Part shown: positions 57,358 through 64,000 of the stretch, in pieces
Position numbering within the stretch: the stretch's first letter is position 1
Layout of the letters: each line of letters starts with the position of its first letter
Assembly (NCBI GenBank): GCA_945910815.1
Contig: CAMDZD010000001.1
Coordinates: 1 to 64,000 of the forward strand
Direction of reading: 5' to 3'
Length of the DNA: 64,000 nt
DNA from: an uncultured Clostridia bacterium
Lineage (GTDB): Bacteria > Bacillota > Clostridia > Oscillospirales > Ruminococcaceae
Notes under the pieces: generated by a model
The model's input: the letters and a program-made list of their open reading frames with translations, nothing else
Database searches by the model: none
Told to the model about the DNA's origin: nothing
Position numbers and translations under genes: made by a program

Positions 57358-58064
57358 CGGATTACTCTATGGAAAAGCTTACTGACAATATATTTGTATG
57401 TGCAAGTTCCGAACACCGTTTCGGAACTGATGCATTTCTCCTCACATACTTTTCAAACTACCGCATGAAAGACAAAGTATGCGATTTGGGTACAGGTTGC
57501 GGAATTATTCCGATGATTATGCAGAAAAAAAATCCCCCTCAGATTACATACGCAGTCGATATTCAGGAAAGTGCAATCGAACAGCTCAAAAAAGGTATAG
57601 AGGCAAGCAATGTAAAAAATATTGTTCCCGTACTTGCCGATTTAAAAATCCTGTGGGATAATGCTCCGAAAGGTCAGCTTGATTTGGTTATATGCAATCC
57701 GCCCTATAAGGCTACCAATGCCGGAATCGAAAGCAGTATCACTGCACAGAAAATTGCCCGTCATGAAATTATGTGCAATATCGATGATGTATGCCGTTCA
57801 GCGTCAAAGCTACTCAAATTCGGCGGAAGACTCTGCATGTGCAACCGCCCCGAACGTCTTGCCGATGTCATAACCGCTATGAAATCAAACGATATCGAAC
57901 CTAAACGCATACGCTTTGTTGCCAACAATCCCGAACAGAGTCCGTGGCTTTTTCTTATAGAGGGTAAAAAGGGTTCAAAGCCTTTTCTTAAAGTAGAACC
58001 TCCTCTCTATATGAAAAGCAATGAACTGAAAGAAATTTATCAAATCGGAAAAGAGTGTGAATAA
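57354..58064 (+). CDS. tRNA1(Val) A37 N6-methyltransferase-like protein
   Basis: This is a 236-aa class I SAM methyltransferase. It has the ERFGTDAFLL-like HRFGTDAFLLTYF segment, the SAM motif VCDLGTGCGIIPM, and the N6-adenine motif NPPY in CNPPYKATNAG. This is the pattern of TrmN6/YabB that methylates A37 of tRNA1-Val. The start overlaps mnmA by four bases (ATGA), and its stop overlaps rsmI (TAATG), so translation is coupled along the run. Confidence 0.9.
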   Translation: MTDYSMEKLTDNIFVCASSEHRFGTDAFLLTYFSNYRMKDKVCDLGTGCGIIPMIMQKKNPPQITYAVDIQESAIEQLKKGIEASNVKNIVPVLADLKILWDNAPKGQLDLVICNPPYKATNAGIESSITAQKIARHEIMCNIDDVCRSASKLLKFGGRLCMCNRPERLADVITAMKSNDIEPKRIRFVANNPEQSPWLFLIEGKKGSKPFLKVEPPLYMKSNELKEIYQIGKECE

Positions 58065-58912
58065 TGGGTACTTTATATGTAATAGGAACTCCCATAGGCA
58101 ATATGGAAGATATAACTCTCCGACAGCTTGAAACTTTCAGAAAAGTAGATTTCATATGTGCGGAAGATACAAGGGTAACGCTTAAACTCCTTTCAAGATA
58201 CGATATTCACAAGCCACTTGTAAGCTATCACGAACACAGCGGTCGTGAAGTTGCAGACCGCATAACGGAAAGAATACTTAACGGTGAAAACGCCGGTATC
58301 GTTACCGACGCCGGTATGCCATGCATATCTGACCCCGGGGAAAATCTCGTTAAAATATGCTATGAAAAAAATATTGATGTAAAGGTAGTGCCGGGGGCAA
58401 GTGCAGTTGTATCGGCTCTTGCAATATCGGGATTGAATACATCAAGATTTACTTTTGAGGGCTTTTTGTCAGTTACCAAAAAACAACGTTTTGAACATCT
58501 TGAATCCCTTAAAGACGAAAAGCGTACCATGATATTCTATGAAGCTCCGCACAAGCTGATTTCTACTCTTAAGGATATGCTTGAATATTTCGGTGACAGA
58601 AAAATTTCGCTCTGCCGTGAACTTACTAAAGTTTATGAGGAAGTCCTCAGAATGACAATTTCAGAGGCTGTTGAATATTATAGTTTAAAATCACCGAAAG
58701 GCGAATATGTTCTTGTAATCGAAGGCAAACAAAATTCCGAATCAGATAACATAAGCATTGAAAATGCTTTGAAGCAGGTCGGAAATCTTGTTGATGCCGG
58801 TGAAAAACCTGTTAATGCATGCAAAGCCATTGCGAAAGAATACGGACTAAGAAAAAGTGATTTATATTCAGCTTTCTGCAAATCGAATCAGGAGGACAGT
58901 TCCGATGAATGA
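58064..58912 (+). CDS. rsmI: 16S rRNA 2'-O-methyltransferase RsmI
   Basis: RsmI methylates C1402 ribose of 16S rRNA. The 282 aa show the tetrapyrrole-methylase fold: LYVIGTPIGNMEDIT, CAEDTRVTLKLLS, DAGMPCISDPG and VVPGASAVVSAL. It overlaps the preceding gene by one base. It ends 8 bp past the start of the next gene. Confidence 0.96.
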   Translation: MGTLYVIGTPIGNMEDITLRQLETFRKVDFICAEDTRVTLKLLSRYDIHKPLVSYHEHSGREVADRITERILNGENAGIVTDAGMPCISDPGENLVKICYEKNIDVKVVPGASAVVSALAISGLNTSRFTFEGFLSVTKKQRFEHLESLKDEKRTMIFYEAPHKLISTLKDMLEYFGDRKISLCRELTKVYEEVLRMTISEAVEYYSLKSPKGEYVLVIEGKQNSESDNISIENALKQVGNLVDAGEKPVNACKAIAKEYGLRKSDLYSAFCKSNQEDSSDE

Positions 58913-59489
58913 AAGACTTAAAAAGCAAATAGATTTTATTACTGAAATCGATAAGCTCAAAAATATTTACCGTCAGACTTACGTTCTTAATGAGGACAGA
59001 AAGGAAAACGATTCCGAACACAGCTGGCATATTGCTGTACTTGCATTTATTCTTGCTGAATATTCTGATGAACCTGTTGACGTTCTGAAAACTGTTAAAA
59101 TGCTTTTAATTCATGATATTGTTGAAATAGATGCAGGTGATACTTACTATTACGACAGTGAGGGGTACAAATCCAAAAGGGAACGTGAAGAAAAAGCCTC
59201 CGAAAGAATTTTCGGACTTCTCCCCGATGACCAGCGTGACGAAATGCTCTCACTCTGGAACGAATTTGAAGAACGCAAAACTCCCGAATCAAAATTCGCA
59301 AATGTTCTTGACCATGTTCAGCCTCTTACTCTTAACTATAAAAAGCATGGTATTGCATGGCAGGAACACGGAATATATAGAAATCAGGTTCTTGAACGAA
59401 ATTCCTATATGAAAGACGGTTCGGAAACCCTCTGGAATTATGTAAACGAAATAGTTAATGATGCTCATAAAAACGGCTGGCTTAAATAA
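58905..59489 (+). CDS. HD-domain hydrolase (HDDC2/YfbR-like)
   Basis: This is a 194-aa HD hydrolase. The metal site shows SEHSWHI near residue 38, LLIHDIVEIDAGD at about 70, and the final D in NVLDHVQP. This pattern is that of 5'-deoxynucleotidase / HDDC2-type HD proteins acting on nucleoside monophosphates; specificity is not shown. The ATG at 58905 has AGGAGGA at 58890-58896 and overlaps rsmI by 8 bases. Confidence 0.85.
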   Translation: MNERLKKQIDFITEIDKLKNIYRQTYVLNEDRKENDSEHSWHIAVLAFILAEYSDEPVDVLKTVKMLLIHDIVEIDAGDTYYYDSEGYKSKREREEKASERIFGLLPDDQRDEMLSLWNEFEERKTPESKFANVLDHVQPLTLNYKKHGIAWQEHGIYRNQVLERNSYMKDGSETLWNYVNEIVNDAHKNGWLK

Positions 59490-59509
59490 TTTTGTGAAAT
59501 ACACACTAA

Positions 59510-59554
59510 AATTCTTGTTGATAATATCTGTTTTCTACAAGAGATACAAGAATT
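59510..59554 (+). other. Hairpin between HD gene and LTA-synthase-like gene
   Basis: AATTCTTGT (59510-59518) can pair with ACAAGAATT (59546-59554), with a short ATCT/AGAT inside. There is no T-run, so it may be a weak terminator or a leader element. Confidence 0.4.
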
Positions 59555-59585
59555 ATGACAAATCGATGATAATTTTTTCCTTCAC

Positions 59586-59614
59586 TTGAATTTTCGTTTT
59601 TTTTATGATATATT
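59586..59614 (+). promoter_or_regulatory. Promoter of the LTA-synthase-like gene
   Basis: TTGAAT (59586-59591) and TATATT (59609-59614) are 17 bp apart, with a TG two bases before the -10. Confidence 0.65.
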
Positions 59615-59664
59615 TAATAGTACATAAAAAACATTCTCTTTTTTAATGCGAAGGAAGGAATAAG

Positions 59665-61506
59665 ATGAAACAGAAATTTATTGATTTAAAAACCGCTATG
59701 AAAACTAAAATTCATAGGCTTAATCTTGTCCGTGATAAAAATACGGAAAAATATAAGCACCTCAATATGCTTTTAATTCTGATTTTTCCCATATTCATAT
59801 CATGTATGGCGGAAATCAATCAGGCAAAATATGTTTCAAGCTTTCTGAAATTTGTTGCGGAACGTCCCAGTGTTATGCTTTTTAACTTTATTGTTGCATC
59901 GCTTATCTTCTATATGATTCTTGCGATTGTAAAAAAAGGCTGGCTTGCCATGCTTGTACACGGCACAATATATATGCTTTTAAGCACCGTGGAACTTTTC
60001 AAGTACGGCACTAACGGAAATCATCTGATTCTTTCGGATATGAAACTTTTCAAAAGCGTAAAAAGCCTGACATCTTTTGCATACATCAAAATCACTCCGA
60101 GGCTTATTATATATTACCTCATTGCAATCGCATTTATAGCTATTGCATTCTACTTCAATCCAAAAATGCACATGAAACCTATTAAACGCTGTTTAACTGC
60201 CGGATTCTGTGCATTGCCATGCGTTTCGCTTATAGTGATACCGTCATTTTCAACATCTGTATACTCTATATTTGATGTCGATACAACCTCTGCAAGCAAT
60301 ACATTCCTGCTTAATGAAAAATTTGAAAGCAACAGCCTGCTTGCATTTCTTGTTGAAACTGCCTCCGAAAGCTTTGAAAACAGACTTGTTGAACCCGATT
60401 CCTATTCTGAAGATACTATAAACAGTATTCTTAAATCTGAAAATATTGAGTCAGGCGATTTCAACGGCGGTCAGAAACCTAATGTAATTGTTATTATGAG
60501 CGAATCCTATGCTGATTTCCGTGCGTTTGATGAACTCAATGTTGATGATAAATATTATGAAAAATTCGACGAAGCCTGTGCGGAAGGTCATTCCGGAACC
60601 ATTATTTCCCCTACATATGCAAGCTTCACGGTGCGTTCGGAATTTGAACTTCTTTTCGGTCTGCCTGTTCGTTCACTGAATGACCCTAATATGCCTCAAA
60701 GAGTTCTCGCCGAGAGAGAACAGCCTGCTATGGCTCAATACTATAAGGACTGGGGCTATAATACGGCATATATTCACCCCTTTACAGGTTCATTTTACAG
60801 CCGTCAGAGAGTATATTCAAGATTCGGATTCGACCAGATGATTTTTGACGAGGATTTTACCGTACCAGTTGAACATTACGGAACATATATTGATGATTCA
60901 ACAGTATTCAATCAGATTGAAAAGCTCCTGAACGAAAGCGATTCGCCTATGTATATTCACACAACTACAATGCAGAATCATCAGCCTTATGACCAGGGCG
61001 AAAATCCCGATGCAGAATTTGAAAACTATCTCCAGTGGGTTCAGCATACTAATGAAGGTCTTTCGGATTTTCTCGGAAAGCTTGAACAGCTTGATGAACC
61101 TACTCTCGTATTTATGGTCGGTGACCATTTTCCCTCATTAAAGGGCGGTTCGGGAGTATATGAACAGCTCGGAATTAATGGTGAAAACTGCAGTGTAATA
61201 TACGAACAGAAATATCTCCTCTGGAGTAACTATAATGCAGATTTTTCATCAGTTCCGGAAGAAAAATTTTCATTTTTCTACGTTCCCTATATGCTGATGA
61301 ATATTATAGACGCTCCAAGAGATGAATTTATTCAGAAAATGAATGAATATTTTGAGGAAATTCCGATATATTCAACAAACTATGACAATTCCGCCGAACA
61401 TAATCATGAACTTGATATGCTGACTTATGACCGTGTTATAGGTGATTTGATTTCATCAAATCCGATTCCGGAAGAAAAACTTAATACAGAGGAGACCGAA
61501 GAATGA
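59665..61506 (+). CDS. LTA-synthase-family sulfatase-like membrane protein
   Basis: This is a 613-aa protein with about five N-terminal membrane segments (roughly residues 35-215) and an external sulfatase/phosphoglycerol-transferase domain. Seen motifs: VIVIMSESYADF for the metal site, SFTVRSEFELLFG with the candidate nucleophile Thr, HTTTMQNHQPY and MVGDHFPSL. It probably transfers glycerol phosphate or a related group to a surface polymer; whether it makes LTA is not shown. AAGGAAGGAAT precedes the ATG. The stop overlaps the next start. Confidence 0.88.
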   Translation: MKQKFIDLKTAMKTKIHRLNLVRDKNTEKYKHLNMLLILIFPIFISCMAEINQAKYVSSFLKFVAERPSVMLFNFIVASLIFYMILAIVKKGWLAMLVHGTIYMLLSTVELFKYGTNGNHLILSDMKLFKSVKSLTSFAYIKITPRLIIYYLIAIAFIAIAFYFNPKMHMKPIKRCLTAGFCALPCVSLIVIPSFSTSVYSIFDVDTTSASNTFLLNEKFESNSLLAFLVETASESFENRLVEPDSYSEDTINSILKSENIESGDFNGGQKPNVIVIMSESYADFRAFDELNVDDKYYEKFDEACAEGHSGTIISPTYASFTVRSEFELLFGLPVRSLNDPNMPQRVLAEREQPAMAQYYKDWGYNTAYIHPFTGSFYSRQRVYSRFGFDQMIFDEDFTVPVEHYGTYIDDSTVFNQIEKLLNESDSPMYIHTTTMQNHQPYDQGENPDAEFENYLQWVQHTNEGLSDFLGKLEQLDEPTLVFMVGDHFPSLKGGSGVYEQLGINGENCSVIYEQKYLLWSNYNADFSSVPEEKFSFFYVPYMLMNIIDAPRDEFIQKMNEYFEEIPIYSTNYDNSAEHNHELDMLTYDRVIGDLISSNPIPEEKLNTEETEE

Positions 61507-61898
61507 AAAATATCCCGATAGGAATAACTGCTGAATTTTCACAGACCGTTGAAAAATCCATGCTTGCCGTAAATGTAGGAAGCGGAAGCCTTGAAGTATT
61601 TGCTACTCCCGCTATGGCTGTGCTTATGGAAAAGGTATCTTGTATCTGTATTGCTGAATATCTTGAAAATGATGAGACTACTGTCGGCACTGAAATAAAT
61701 ATAAAGCATATATCAGCTACTCCCGAAAATATGACCGTTACTGTTAAATCAGAAGTAACGGAAGTAAACGGCAGAGAAATTACATTCAGGTGCGAAGCTT
61801 TTGATGATACCGGAAAAATAGGCGAATGTGTTCACAAAAGATTCCTTGTATACGGAAAGAAATTCACAGAAAAGGCAAAGGCAAAAAAATCAAGCTGA
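61503..61898 (+). CDS. Hotdog-fold thioesterase, FlK-like
   Basis: This is a 131-aa hotdog protein with the pattern of FlK-type acyl-CoA thioesterases: VFATPAMAVLMEKVSC (active Thr and Glu region), TTVGTEINIKHISATP (His), and a C-terminal Lys/Ala-rich tail. FlK family members hydrolyse small acyl-CoAs; most genome members have unknown substrates. It overlaps the previous gene by four bases (ATGA), so it is translationally coupled to a surface-polymer enzyme, for reasons I cannot explain. Confidence 0.83.
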   Translation: MKNIPIGITAEFSQTVEKSMLAVNVGSGSLEVFATPAMAVLMEKVSCICIAEYLENDETTVGTEINIKHISATPENMTVTVKSEVTEVNGREITFRCEAFDDTGKIGECVHKRFLVYGKKFTEKAKAKKSS

Positions 61899-61906
61899 TA
61901 AAAAAC

Positions 61907-61927
61907 GGGCGACCAAAACAGTCGCCC
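61907..61927. terminator. GGGCG-type bidirectional terminator
   Basis: GGGCGAC / GTCGCCC around loop CAAAACA lies between the converging thioesterase gene and hisS, with T-runs on the plus side. Confidence 0.83.
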
Positions 61928-61935
61928 TGACTTTT

Positions 61936-63249
61936 TTATTCGTCCTTTGCAATTAACTGGTCAAGATTGCCAAGCATATTGTCAACGCATATTGCATCGA
62001 ATCTGTCAGCAAATTTGTCATCAAGGTCAAGCTCAAGCTGTTCGCCTGTATTCATATTCTTGACCTTTGCCTTATTTGATACAAGTTCATTTTCTCCGAG
62101 TACAAGCGTAAATGATGCATTAATCTTATCGGCATATTTCATTTGTGCTTTAAGTGTTCTGCCAACAACATCATATTCAACCCAGTAGCCATATTCACGG
62201 AGTTTCTTTGTTATTGTCATAGCCTTTTCAACTGCCTGCTCGTCCATCGGAACTATATACAGGTCACATGTGCGTGGCTGAAGGAAATCGCAGTTCTGAT
62301 TTTCCATAACCATTATAATTCTTTCAAGTCCCATTGCAAAGCCAAGTGCGGGAGTAGGTTTTCCGCCGAGCTGTTCAATAAGACCGTCATATCTTCCGCC
62401 ACCGCATACTGTACTCTGAGCTCCTATGTCAGAGGAAACAAATTCAAAAACAGTTTTTGTGTAATAGTCAAGACCTCTTACAATTTTCGGATTTATCTTG
62501 AAATCTATATTCATATTTTTCAGATATTTCTGAAGTTTTTCAAAGTGTTCACGGCATTCATCGCAAAGGTAATCAAGTATTATAGGAGCGTCCTTTGCTA
62601 TATCGGAGCATATTTCGCTTTTACAGTCAAGGATTCTCATAGGATTTTTTTCAAGTCTTGAAAGACAAGTACTGCAAAGCTTATCTTTTTTTGTTTCAAA
62701 AAAAGCTCTTAAAGCCTTGTGATATTCTGCACGGCATTCCGGACAGCCTATTGAATTTATATAAAGCTCAATATTTTTAAGTCCAAGGTGATTAAGAATA
62801 CTGTTTGCAAGGGAAATAACTTCCGCATCTGCCGAGGGGAGCTGACTTCCTGCCATTTCAACGCCGAACTGATGAAATTCACGTAATCTTCCCTGCTGGG
62901 TTCTTTCGTGGCGGAAACATGAAAGTATATAGAAAACTTTCTGAGGCATAGCATCGTTGAGAAGTCCGTTTTCAAGCATTGCACGGATAGTTCCGGCAGT
63001 ACCTTCGGGGCGGAGCGTATATTTGGTTTCCTTTGCCATTACTGTATACATTTCTTTCTGAACTACGTCAGTAGTTTCACCGACTGAACGCAAAAAAAGA
63101 TTGGTATTTTCAAAAGTAGGGATTCTTATTTCTTTAAATCCGAAACTTTCGGCATTATCCTTTGCGATTTTTTCGACAGTGTGCCATTTGTGAATATTCT
63201 TAGGTGTTATATCCTGTACACCGTTAGGACGCTTTATATTAAGTGCCAT
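61936..63249 (-). CDS. hisS: Histidyl-tRNA synthetase
   Basis: This charges tRNA-His. The 437 aa show the class II core: RPNGVQDITP at the start, motif 2 SCFRHERTQQGRLREFHQFG, the histidine-binding RGLDYYTKTVFE, and motif 3 ALGFAMGLERI, with a C-terminal anticodon-binding domain (about 335-437). ATG at 63249 with AAAGGAAA upstream. I see no T-box in the short 88-bp leader. Confidence 0.96.
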   Translation of the reverse strand: MALNIKRPNGVQDITPKNIHKWHTVEKIAKDNAESFGFKEIRIPTFENTNLFLRSVGETTDVVQKEMYTVMAKETKYTLRPEGTAGTIRAMLENGLLNDAMPQKVFYILSCFRHERTQQGRLREFHQFGVEMAGSQLPSADAEVISLANSILNHLGLKNIELYINSIGCPECRAEYHKALRAFFETKKDKLCSTCLSRLEKNPMRILDCKSEICSDIAKDAPIILDYLCDECREHFEKLQKYLKNMNIDFKINPKIVRGLDYYTKTVFEFVSSDIGAQSTVCGGGRYDGLIEQLGGKPTPALGFAMGLERIIMVMENQNCDFLQPRTCDLYIVPMDEQAVEKAMTITKKLREYGYWVEYDVVGRTLKAQMKYADKINASFTLVLGENELVSNKAKVKNMNTGEQLELDLDDKFADRFDAICVDNMLGNLDQLIAKDE

Positions 63250-63293
63250 AGAAACATTTTCCTTTCGATGAATAAATAAGTTTAAAAATCAAA

Positions 63294-63320
63294 ATTGTCC
63301 CCAAGAAAATCAGGGACAAT
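63294..63320 (-). terminator. Terminator-like hairpin after mgsA
   Basis: ATTGTCCC (63294-63301) pairs with GGGACAAT (63313-63320); on the minus strand TTTGATTTTTAAA follows. Confidence 0.65.
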
Positions 63321-63336
63321 AAGAACTGCTGAATTT

Positions 63337-63741
63337 TCAGATAACAGGCTTGCCCATTTCTCTCCAGTCGAGGTCGCCTCTTTCGAGTGCGAATATAATA
63401 GCTTCTGCCGTAGCTACATTAGTTGCTACCGGAACATTATGCACATCGCACAATCTGAGGAGATTCATATCGTTGACAGAATCATTTGAATGGGGATTTA
63501 TAGGGTCTCTGAAAAACAGGAGTACGTCCACTTCATTGCAGGCAAGAAGGGCGATAATCTGTTCAGTTCCTCCACGACCGCTGAGATATCTTCTTATATT
63601 AAGACCTGTTGCTTCGCTTACGAGCTTGCCCGTTGTGTTTGTTGCACAAAGTTTATGCTTTGAAAGAATACCGCAGTATGCACTGCAGAACTGTACCATA
63701 AGTTCTTTTTTTGCATCATGTGCAATAATTGCTATTTGCAT
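63337..63741 (-). CDS. mgsA: Methylglyoxal synthase
   Basis: MgsA converts dihydroxyacetone phosphate to methylglyoxal as a glycolysis bypass. The 134 aa show IAIIAHDAKKELM, LCATNTTGKLVSE, SGRGGTEQI and LLFFRDPINPHSND. The ATG at 63741 has a GGAAAGGA site nine bases upstream, better than the ATG three codons earlier, which has only one base of spacing. It follows minD, as in the min locus of many Firmicutes. Confidence 0.94.
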   Translation of the reverse strand: MQIAIIAHDAKKELMVQFCSAYCGILSKHKLCATNTTGKLVSEATGLNIRRYLSGRGGTEQIIALLACNEVDVLLFFRDPINPHSNDSVNDMNLLRLCDVHNVPVATNVATAEAIIFALERGDLDWREMGKPVI

Positions 63742-63788
63742 TTTTCTCATTCCTTTCCAGTTTTTTGTATAATAAAAATGCTTTTTTA

Positions 63789-64000
63789 TCAGGCATTTTT
63801 AATTGTCAGCGGAATATAGTCTCCCTGAAGTCTTTTTGAAATTGCATCAAAGGCACGGAGACTTTCACAGTTTGTAGGGATAGGTTCGCCCTTTCCTGTT
63901 GCAACGGTAAGAGGAAAATCCTCCGGAATTACTCCTATAAGCTGAACGCCTATTGTATCGATTATTTCGTCAAGATTTGAAACGAGAGAACTTCCGATAA
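63789..64000 (-). CDS. minD: Septum site-determining protein MinD (3' part)
   Basis: Only the last 70 codons are in the window. The translation reads IGVQLIGVIPEDF, then ATGKGEPI and AFDAISKRLQGDYIPL, matching the C-terminus of MinD, the membrane ATPase that positions the division septum. The rest runs off the right edge. It lies upstream of mgsA on the same strand. Confidence 0.88.
   Translation of the reverse strand, partial: IGSSLVSNLDEIIDTIGVQLIGVIPEDFPLTVATGKGEPIPTNCESLRAFDAISKRLQGDYIPLTIKNA

Noticed and set aside
62143..62661. 172-codon frame opposite hisS
   Set aside because: It lies fully inside hisS, has no ribosome site and shows low-complexity Phe/Tyr/Ile content typical of an antisense shadow.

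Overview
The window looks like a chromosomal housekeeping segment from a low-GC Firmicute of the Ruminococcus / Oscillospiraceae kind. Support: AT-rich genes with strong AGGAGG ribosome sites, TTGACA-17-TATAAT promoters, a T-box in front of pheST, an FMN riboswitch in front of the rib operon, a type III glutamine synthetase (glnN), RNase J, GdpP, a BofA-like protein and a minD-mgsA pair. I see no prophage, insertion sequence, integrase or CRISPR array. Genus is inference.

Layout. 1-3.8 kb: pheST (minus) behind a phenylalanine T-box. 3.9-9.9 kb: a DUF6106-like membrane protein, then the minus-strand riboflavin operon ribD-ribE-ribBA-ribH plus a coupled HAD phosphatase, an Imm1-like orphan gene between imperfect direct repeats, and a YfcE-type phosphodiesterase. 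10-11.3 kb: three small unnamed genes and a BofA-like gene, then pyrimidine-nucleoside phosphorylase, a double zinc-ribbon protein and glnN with a leader terminator. 15.6-22.6 kb: pyrG; a PH-domain gene and an FkbM methyltransferase; then asnB-HD-pyrB, where PyrB carries a C-terminal PyrI-type zinc domain. 22.8-33.4 kb: greA-lysS and a membrane protein; lepA-two small genes-hemW; a HAD gene; a lipoprotein with three long repeats, a methyltransferase and Hsp33. 33.4-45.9 kb (minus): secA, tRNA-Arg(CCT), ftsH, hpt, tilS, dnaB, rplI, gdpP and RNase J, a conserved growth and stress block. 46-52 kb: a degenerate phosphohexomutase-like gene, an AGCS amino-acid symporter, a YdbS/YdbT-type PH-domain pair and glgA. 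52-59.5 kb: a C39-like lipoprotein and tmcAL (minus) diverging from ackA, then a HAD gene, mnmA, a tRNA N6-adenine methyltransferase-like gene, rsmI and an HD hydrolase. 59.6-64 kb: an LTA-synthase-like gene coupled to a hotdog thioesterase, then hisS, mgsA and the 3' end of minD.

The most interesting points are these. (1) tmcAL has no ATG, GTG or TTG start before its HxGH motif; the frame, the Shine-Dalgarno site and family alignment point to an AUA start, and it diverges from ackA across a shared palindromic -35 box. (2) A HAD gene 1.5 kb away appears to start at CUG. (3) PyrB is fused to a PyrI-like zinc domain without the allosteric domain. (4) A phosphohexomutase-like protein has lost its catalytic motifs. 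(5) glnN has a 17-bp intrinsic terminator inside its leader. (6) A four-gene module of unknown proteins ends in a BofA-like gene. (7) GGGCG-type bidirectional terminators recur, two with a stop codon in the hairpin loop.
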